Positions 6,973 to 11,544 of a stretch of DNA of 11,544 nt are shown here, piece after piece (position 1 is the first letter of the stretch; every line of letters begins with the position of its first letter). The notes below the pieces were generated by a model. That model was not told where the DNA came from. It did no database searches and saw only the letters and a program-made list of their open reading frames with translations. A program made the position numbers and the translations under genes. Origin of the DNA: Pseudomonadales bacterium (GTDB taxonomy: Bacteria > Pseudomonadota > Gammaproteobacteria > Pseudomonadales > Azotimanducaceae); assembly GCA_029244465.1 (NCBI GenBank), contig JAQWQN010000178.1, positions 1-11,544 on the forward strand. The letters are read 5' to 3'.

Positions 6973-7252
6973 TGTAACGACCGTTCCATCGTAGACTCGA
7001 GTGACTCTGTCATCTGGGAGTCATATCGTATCGCACGCTTCAGATCAGGGCACGAAGCCTTCAATTAGCAATCTGGGCGAACTCAAAGCTTCCGGTTACC
7101 AGCGTTGTAGCTGCTAAGAAGAGCTTCGTAACACTCTAATTTTAAAGCTATCCAGCGCCGAATCGCTGTTTACTGGAGTGGTTGGCTTAGTCGAGAACAA
7201 ACGCAAAAAGCTGGGCAGATAGCCACCCCGGCATTACCCAAATACCGCTGGC
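6945..7252. other. About 300 bp without a gene between converging units
   Basis: The space between the eroded glycosylase gene and the 3' end of the amidase contains no convincing coding frame. I looked for the missing C-terminal glycosylase motif here and did not find it. Apart from the 6945-6972 hairpin and a small TGACTC/GAGTCA inverted repeat (7002-7007 and 7018-7023), I see no structure. It may be decayed former coding DNA. Confidence 0.5.
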
Positions 7253-8839
7253 TTAGGGCGCTTCTAGCGCATCGCCAATGCCCGCAAGCGTCTCTGCGTT
7301 GACTAAGAACGCGGGTTCAACTCTCTGCAGACTCGCTTGCTCGTAGGCAAAGGCACTGGCTAATACTCCGGCATCATCACCAGCCGTGCCAATGAACGAC
7401 AATCCGATGGGCAATTTCCCCACGGTCCCCATTGGCACGGTCGCATGTGGGTACCCCGCCACTGCTGCCATCCAACCAATACCAACAAATGGTGGCCAAA
7501 CATCACCATTGATTGGATCTCTGCGTGGTGCTGGCACCCCAGAGGGTGCTACCAATAGATCGACACCATATTCTTCAAGGTAACGATCGATGCCCTTATC
7601 ACGCGTGGCCAAAAACGTGGCTGCGCGCGCCTTCTGATAGACCTCGTCACTCAGGGGACCTTTCAATTGCGCCGCCTCAAAAATACTCTGGTCAAACAAT
7701 GCAAGTTCCCGCGGATGGATTAGATTAAACTGAATAAGGTCCGCCAATGAGCGACTGACGACTTCGGGTGGTGTCTGCGTCAGGTATTGGTTAATTGAGT
7801 GCTTAAATTCATACAGCAGGACGTCGAAAGTGAGCGCATTGAAATCTGCAGGCATTTCATAGCCAGAATCAATTTCGACCAACTCAGCCCCAACCGATTC
7901 AAGTACCCGCAGCGCCGCATCAAATATCGGTTGTATCGAAGTGTCCGTACCGACGGCGAAACGCGCAACACCAACCCGTTTACCTTGCAGGAACTCAGCG
8001 TCTAGGCGCGCCAGGTAGTCAAACTCGAGGGTGTCCATCGCATCCAAAAGCATCGCAGCACCCGTTACCGTTTTGGTCATTGGACCGGCCGTATCCTGCG
8101 TCGGCGAAATCGGCACGATGAATTGTTGAGAAACCACTCCTACAGTTGGTTTGAAACCAACAATGCCGTTGACCGTTGCTGGACAGATGACCGAGCCGTT
8201 GGTTTCAGTACCGATAGCGGCTGCGGCCAAGGACGCTGCGACCGCGACTCCCGATCCAGAGCTTGATCCGCACGGGTTTCGATCCAGCATGTGTGGGTTT
8301 TTCACTTGACCACCCAGGCCGGACCATCCACTCATGGACGCCTGAGAACGAAAGTTCGCCCACTCACTTAGATTGGTTTTGCCAAGGATGATCGCGCCTT
8401 GCTCGCGGAGACCGGCAACCAATGGCGCATCACGATTTGTCACGTTGTCTTTAAGGGCGTATGAACCGGCAGTTGTCGGCAGCGGTTCTTTACTAGCGAT
8501 ATTGTCTTTCAACAGTATCGGTATACCGTGCAACGGACCCAGAATTTGGTCTTGCGCCCGCAGCCGATCCAAGGCGCGACTTTCATTCAAGGCATCGTGA
8601 TTGAGCGCTAATACCGCTCGCAAGTTCGGACCATGCCGATCAATCCGCTCAATTCGGTCAAGATAACCCTGAACCAGTTCTTCTGAGGTGACCTCTCCTG
8701 CTCGCAATGCCGCCGCTATCTCTGGCAGGGTGTTGCTAGACCATGCGGTGGCTCGATGATCCGCTACTGGCTCAGGTCGCGAACACGCATTACTTAGCAA
8801 CAGTGCTAACAAACTAATCAACCAGTACATTACCTTCAT
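7253..8839 (-). CDS. Amidase-signature hydrolase, predicted lipoprotein
   Basis: Cleaves an amide bond with a Ser-cisSer-Lys triad, as in GatA and fatty acid amide hydrolase; substrate unknown. The product has 528 residues. Lys111 lies in ILLKDN, Ser192 in CGSSSGSG and nucleophile Ser216 in TETNGSVICPA; the 24-residue Ser-Ser spacing equals that of known members. The N-terminus (MKVMYWLISLLALLLSNACS) is a short basic-hydrophobic signal ending in Cys19, suggesting export and lipid attachment; the -3 residue is Ser, a weak lipobox. The start at 8839 opens exactly on this signal and has AGAGGCG upstream; extension to 8905 would bury the signal and overlap the dehydrogenase. It lies 25 bp behind that dehydrogenase, so probably in one operon. 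It is not a tRNA amidotransferase subunit: the signal peptide and context argue against that. Confidence 0.88.
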   Translation of the reverse strand: MKVMYWLISLLALLLSNACSRPEPVADHRATAWSSNTLPEIAAALRAGEVTSEELVQGYLDRIERIDRHGPNLRAVLALNHDALNESRALDRLRAQDQILGPLHGIPILLKDNIASKEPLPTTAGSYALKDNVTNRDAPLVAGLREQGAIILGKTNLSEWANFRSQASMSGWSGLGGQVKNPHMLDRNPCGSSSGSGVAVAASLAAAAIGTETNGSVICPATVNGIVGFKPTVGVVSQQFIVPISPTQDTAGPMTKTVTGAAMLLDAMDTLEFDYLARLDAEFLQGKRVGVARFAVGTDTSIQPIFDAALRVLESVGAELVEIDSGYEMPADFNALTFDVLLYEFKHSINQYLTQTPPEVVSRSLADLIQFNLIHPRELALFDQSIFEAAQLKGPLSDEVYQKARAATFLATRDKGIDRYLEEYGVDLLVAPSGVPAPRRDPINGDVWPPFVGIGWMAAVAGYPHATVPMGTVGKLPIGLSFIGTAGDDAGVLASAFAYEQASLQRVEPAFLVNAETLAGIGDALEAP

Positions 8840-8864
8840 TAGACGCGCCTCTTTGCGGACGGAA

Positions 8865-10031
8865 TCAGTAGGATCTTGGCAATCCCAGGACATGTTCACT
8901 GACAAAGTTGGCGATCATTTCCTGTGAGATCGGTGCAATGCGCATCAACCTCGCCTCTCGCCAATAGCGCTCTACATGGTATTCAGTTGCGTAGCCAAAG
9001 CCACCATGAGTTTGCATCGCTTGGTCTGCAGTTTGAAAAGCAGCATCTGCTGCGAGCCACTTAGCCATATTTGCCTCGGCACCGCAGGGGATATCGTTAT
9101 CAATCATCCAAGCAGCTTTACGGATCATCAGTTCCGCTGCATCGAGTCGCATCTTGGCTTCGGCTAGTGGAAACGCGACCCCTTGGTTCTTTCCAATCGG
9201 TCGTCCGAATACAACTCTTTCGTTGGCATAATCGACTGCCCGTCGTAAGGCCGCTCGACCAATCCCCAACGCCTCCGACGCGATTAAAATACGTTCTGCA
9301 TTGAGTCCGGTGAGAATGTACTTAAAGCCTTTACCCTCTTCACCGACCCGATCAGTGACGTGCACTGGCAACTCGTCATAAACAACTTCGCAGGTCGCGA
9401 CGGCATTGCGGCCAACCTTGTCGATCGCGGATATTGCAACTTCGTCACGTTGCAACTCAGCCAGCAGCAGCGTCAAGCCGTCAGTGCGTTTTTCTACCTT
9501 ATCCTTTGGCGTCGTACGTACGAGTAGCAAGACCCGTTCAGATTGCAATGCTTTGGTCGTCCAGACTTTGCGGCCCTTAACAATATAGTGATCGCCCTCT
9601 CGACGAGCCGCAGTGGTGATTGAGGAGGTATCCGTACCGGCGTCGGGCTCAGTGACGCCAAACGCGACATGCAAGTCTCCCTTGGCGACTTGAGGCAGAT
9701 ACTTTTGTTTCATGTCTTCCGAACCAAATTTAACCACCGGTTCCATCCCGAATATGGACAGATGCAAAGGTGTTGCCCCATTCATGGCCGCACCGCTGGC
9801 AGCGACCGTTTCTAGCACAAGGCTTGCTTCGGTAATGCCGCGGCCGCTCCCTCCATAGGCCTCGGGTATTGCGATTCCAAGCCATCCGGCCTCTGCCATG
9901 GCGTTGTAGAAGTCCCATGGGAATTCATGTTGGCTGTCTTTCGCCGACCAGTACTCGTCAGTAAAATCGCCGCACAGCTTTGCTACGGAATCCTTGATGA
10001 GTTCCTGCTCGTCCGTCAGTTCAAAATCCAT
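8865..10031 (-). CDS. Acyl-CoA dehydrogenase
   Basis: FAD-dependent oxidation of an acyl-CoA in the cytoplasm. The product has 388 residues, full length. N-terminal helical domain (1-120); FGVTEPDAGTD (124-134) and KGRKVWTTKA (152-161) in the FAD/substrate sheet; FGRPIGKNQGV (275-285) and THGGFGYATEY (341-351) in the C-terminal domain. The usual catalytic position near the C-terminus is Pro367 (RIAPISQE). Glu246 in GLNAER aligns with the helix-G Glu of isovaleryl- and long-chain enzymes and is the likely base. The ATG at 10031 has GGAG upstream. It heads an operon with the amidase and is divergent, by 80 bp, from the hydratase-lyase operon, which suggests one pathway. A branched or dicarboxylic acyl-CoA substrate is an inference from context. 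Confidence 0.93.
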   Translation of the reverse strand: MDFELTDEQELIKDSVAKLCGDFTDEYWSAKDSQHEFPWDFYNAMAEAGWLGIAIPEAYGGSGRGITEASLVLETVAASGAAMNGATPLHLSIFGMEPVVKFGSEDMKQKYLPQVAKGDLHVAFGVTEPDAGTDTSSITTAARREGDHYIVKGRKVWTTKALQSERVLLLVRTTPKDKVEKRTDGLTLLLAELQRDEVAISAIDKVGRNAVATCEVVYDELPVHVTDRVGEEGKGFKYILTGLNAERILIASEALGIGRAALRRAVDYANERVVFGRPIGKNQGVAFPLAEAKMRLDAAELMIRKAAWMIDNDIPCGAEANMAKWLAADAAFQTADQAMQTHGGFGYATEYHVERYWREARLMRIAPISQEMIANFVSEHVLGLPRSY

Positions 10032-10111
10032 CTACGCTTACTCCAATAATCTTGTTTTGGCTTTTTATTGAGAGGCATTGTAAGTTGTCCGTTTTAAGGA
10101 GGACATAGACG
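10032..10111. promoter_or_regulatory. Divergent promoter region between dehydrogenase and hydratase
   Basis: This 80-bp AT-rich spacer separates two operons transcribed in opposite directions and must hold both promoters unless transcription enters from further away. It contains the ribosome binding sites of both genes (AAGGAGG at 10096-10102 for the hydratase; TTGGAG on the minus strand for the dehydrogenase). I could not assign -35/-10 pairs with confidence, and I see no clear operator palindrome. Confidence 0.45.
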
Positions 10112-10570
10112 ATGTCGGGAAAATTCTTCGAAGATCTCAACGTCGGGGATAGTTTCGCGCATCAACCGAGTCGTACGGTGACAGAAACCGACAACCTGTT
10201 GTTTAGCACTTTGACCCACAATCCTCAGCCGTTGCACATCGATCGTGAATTCGCAGAACAATCGATCCATGGCCAAATCTTGGTCAACAGCATCTTCACA
10301 CTCGGTCTGGCTGTCGGCTTGTCAGTCTCCGATACCACACTGGGAACGACGCTAGGCAATCTTGGCTTTGACAAGACTACTTTTCCCAACCCTGTCTTTC
10401 TCGGTGACACCCTCACCGCGGTCAGCCATGTAAAGGACAAGAGAGAGAGCAAGTCCAAACAAGATCGTGGCATCGTGACATTCGAACACACGCTAACCAA
10501 TCAACGCGGTGAAATCGTCTGTTCTTGTATTCGTGGGGCTATGATGATGAGAAAAGGAGAGTCCAGATGA
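10112..10570 (+). CDS. MaoC-family acyl-CoA hydratase
   Basis: A hot-dog-fold hydratase expected to add water to an enoyl-CoA in the cytoplasm. The product has 152 residues, a single MaoC domain. The hydratase signature is at about 36-45 (HNPQPLHIDR), with His42 as the conserved histidine; Asn37 sits where R-specific enoyl-CoA hydratases have the catalytic Asp. GFDKTTFPNPVFLGDTL (85-101) and RGEIVCSC (132-139) are typical later strands. This single-domain form with NPQPLH is usually found beside CitE-like lyases. The ATG at 10112 has AAGGAGG 9 nt ahead. Its TGA stop overlaps the next ATG (ATGA). A mesaconyl/itaconyl-type substrate is possible, not shown. Confidence 0.88.
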   Translation: MSGKFFEDLNVGDSFAHQPSRTVTETDNLLFSTLTHNPQPLHIDREFAEQSIHGQILVNSIFTLGLAVGLSVSDTTLGTTLGNLGFDKTTFPNPVFLGDTLTAVSHVKDKRESKSKQDRGIVTFEHTLTNQRGEIVCSCIRGAMMMRKGESR

Positions 10571-11469
10571 GTGCCGATCGTTTACGCAGGTCCTGTCACT
10601 TCGTCCCCGGGGCGAACGAGAAAATGCTGCAAAAGTCGCTTGCCAGCAACGCTGATTGCCTGATTTTGGACCTTGAGGATGCCGTCACACCGGATAGGAA
10701 AGACGATGCCCGGGAAACTGTTTCCGAATGGTTAGGCTCAGTAGACTTCGAGCGCAAGGAGCGTACTGTTCGCATGAATCCGCTAGATACACCTTGGGGA
10801 TTAAGAGACATCGAAGTCACGATGCGTAATCCACCTGATTGCTACGTCGTGCCAAAGATCTCTACGTTGGATGAACTCAACATCATCAGCGAGGAGATTA
10901 CTCGCTGGGAGAGCGAGTATGGCCACCCACCCAAGTGCGTGGATTTGATTCTAATTTGCACGGAAACCCCGCTTTCCGCATTAAACGTGCAGACTTTCCC
11001 AGAGTGCGATCGAGTCGTTGCTTTGTCCTGGGGCGCTGAAGATATGTCTGCCGCCCTTGGCGCACCGCGTAATCGACATCCTGACGGGTCCTACCTTGAT
11101 CTCTACAAACACTGTCGCAATATCACTCTTTTAAGTGCTGCCGCGGGTGGTGTACAACCTGTCGACACCGTATTTGTCGATTTTAAAGATGATGCGGGGT
11201 TAATAGAAGATTGCCAGGAGGCAGCTTGGATGGGTTATACAGGAAAGATCACAATCCACCCGAACCAGATCGATATCGTCAACGACCATTTTTCACCCAG
11301 CACCGCTGAAGTCAATGAGGCGGAACGATTAATTGAGGCGTTTGCAGAGGCGCAAGCACAAGGTCTAATGGCCATCAGCTTTGAGGGCAAGATGGTAGAT
11401 GTGCCACACCTGACTCGAGCCAAGAAAATGCTCGCACGGGCGGCAGAAATAAAACGTGCGCTGCGTTAA
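10567..11469 (+). CDS. CitE-like CoA-ester lyase (HpcH/HpaI family)
   Basis: Likely cleaves or forms a C-C bond in a hydroxyacyl-CoA (malyl-CoA, methylmalyl-CoA or citramalyl-CoA type) in the cytoplasm, with Mg2+. The product has 300 residues, the usual length. Landmarks are RRSCHFVPGANEKM (7-20), ILDLEDAV (33-40), VRMNPLDTPWG (68-78, substrate Arg69), VPKIST (95-100), CTETPLSALN (131-140, metal Glu134), SWGAEDMSAALG (154-165, metal Asp159) and GKITIHPNQ (226-234). I start at 10567, where ATG overlaps the hydratase stop and follows AAGGAGA; a start at 10525 would add 14 residues inside the hydratase gene. There is no sign of citrate lyase alpha or gamma subunits nearby, so it is a stand-alone lyase. 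Confidence 0.9.
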   Translation: MSADRLRRSCHFVPGANEKMLQKSLASNADCLILDLEDAVTPDRKDDARETVSEWLGSVDFERKERTVRMNPLDTPWGLRDIEVTMRNPPDCYVVPKISTLDELNIISEEITRWESEYGHPPKCVDLILICTETPLSALNVQTFPECDRVVALSWGAEDMSAALGAPRNRHPDGSYLDLYKHCRNITLLSAAAGGVQPVDTVFVDFKDDAGLIEDCQEAAWMGYTGKITIHPNQIDIVNDHFSPSTAEVNEAERLIEAFAEAQAQGLMAISFEGKMVDVPHLTRAKKMLARAAEIKRALR

Positions 11470-11497
11470 TCAATGCGGCTGATAGAAGAGGGAAAAC

Positions 11498-11544
11498 ATG
11501 ACTGAACTCAAATTAGAAACCGAGAAAATGCAAGCTCGAATAGA
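11498..11544 (+). CDS. Start of a gene, possibly enoyl-CoA hydratase/isomerase (truncated by window)
   Basis: Only 15 codons are visible (MTELKLETEKMQARI). AGAGGG sits a few bases ahead of the ATG and the gene starts 28 nt after the lyase stop, so it belongs to the same operon. The opening resembles N-termini of crotonase-family proteins (LxLETEKMxAR), but 15 residues cannot establish this. It fits the hydratase-lyase context. Confidence 0.5.
   Translation, partial: MTELKLETEKMQARI

Noticed and set aside
7002..7023. TGACTC/GAGTCA inverted repeat
   Set aside because: A 6-bp match in about 300 bp of noncoding DNA is expected by chance and has no gene start beside it.
7195..7252. Possible terminator after the amidase gene
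   Set aside because: AGCCA/TGGCT arms can be drawn, but the stem is imperfect and the T run on the minus strand is too far away to call it.

Overview
The window looks like chromosomal DNA of a heterotrophic proteobacterium. The best guess is a marine-type gammaproteobacterium, from moderate base composition by eye, Shine-Dalgarno-led genes, a CCA-encoded tRNA-Arg and dense acyl-CoA metabolism genes. No gene here fixes the taxon, so this is inference. I saw no transposase, integrase, CRISPR array or phage gene.

Layout. Positions 1-439 hold nothing I recognise. A small predicted membrane protein with a coiled-coil tail (440-712, minus) follows. Next is an ACAD10/11-like acyl-CoA dehydrogenase (877-2106, minus) with a clear hairpin terminator just past its stop. 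A tRNA-Arg(TCG) lies on the plus strand at 2286-2362, followed by a perfect 10-bp hairpin and an 18-bp tandem duplication. A D-aminoacylase-type amidohydrolase (2543-4234, minus) is divergent from a three-gene plus-strand set: alpha/beta hydrolase (4346-5176), PlsC-like acyltransferase (5183-6007) and VOC/glyoxalase-fold protein (6017-6556). The divergent spacer contains five GCACCG units at 12-13 bp spacing.

Downstream, 6605-6944 is a decayed uracil-DNA glycosylase family gene, with a 1-nt frameshift, an internal deletion and a lost C-terminus, and then about 300 bp without a gene. A minus-strand pair follows: acyl-CoA dehydrogenase (8865-10031) and, 25 bp behind it, a predicted lipoprotein amidase (7253-8839). 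Divergent from this pair is a tight plus-strand operon: MaoC-type hydratase (10112-10570), CitE-like CoA-ester lyase (10567-11469, ATGA overlap) and the first codons of a possible enoyl-CoA hydratase (11498 to the edge).

How the genes may work together. On the right, dehydrogenase, hydratase, C-C lyase and possible second hydratase could take a branched or dicarboxylic acyl-CoA through oxidation, hydration and retro-Claisen-type cleavage, as in C5-dicarboxylate (itaconate/mesaconate/citramalate-like) pathways. The two amide hydrolases could release acids from N-acyl compounds to feed such steps, but nothing in the sequence proves that link. No wholly new system is evident. The more unusual items are the eroded glycosylase gene, the GCACCG repeat array, the same-frame hydrolase/acyltransferase junction and the non-canonical catalytic positions in both dehydrogenases and the hydratase.
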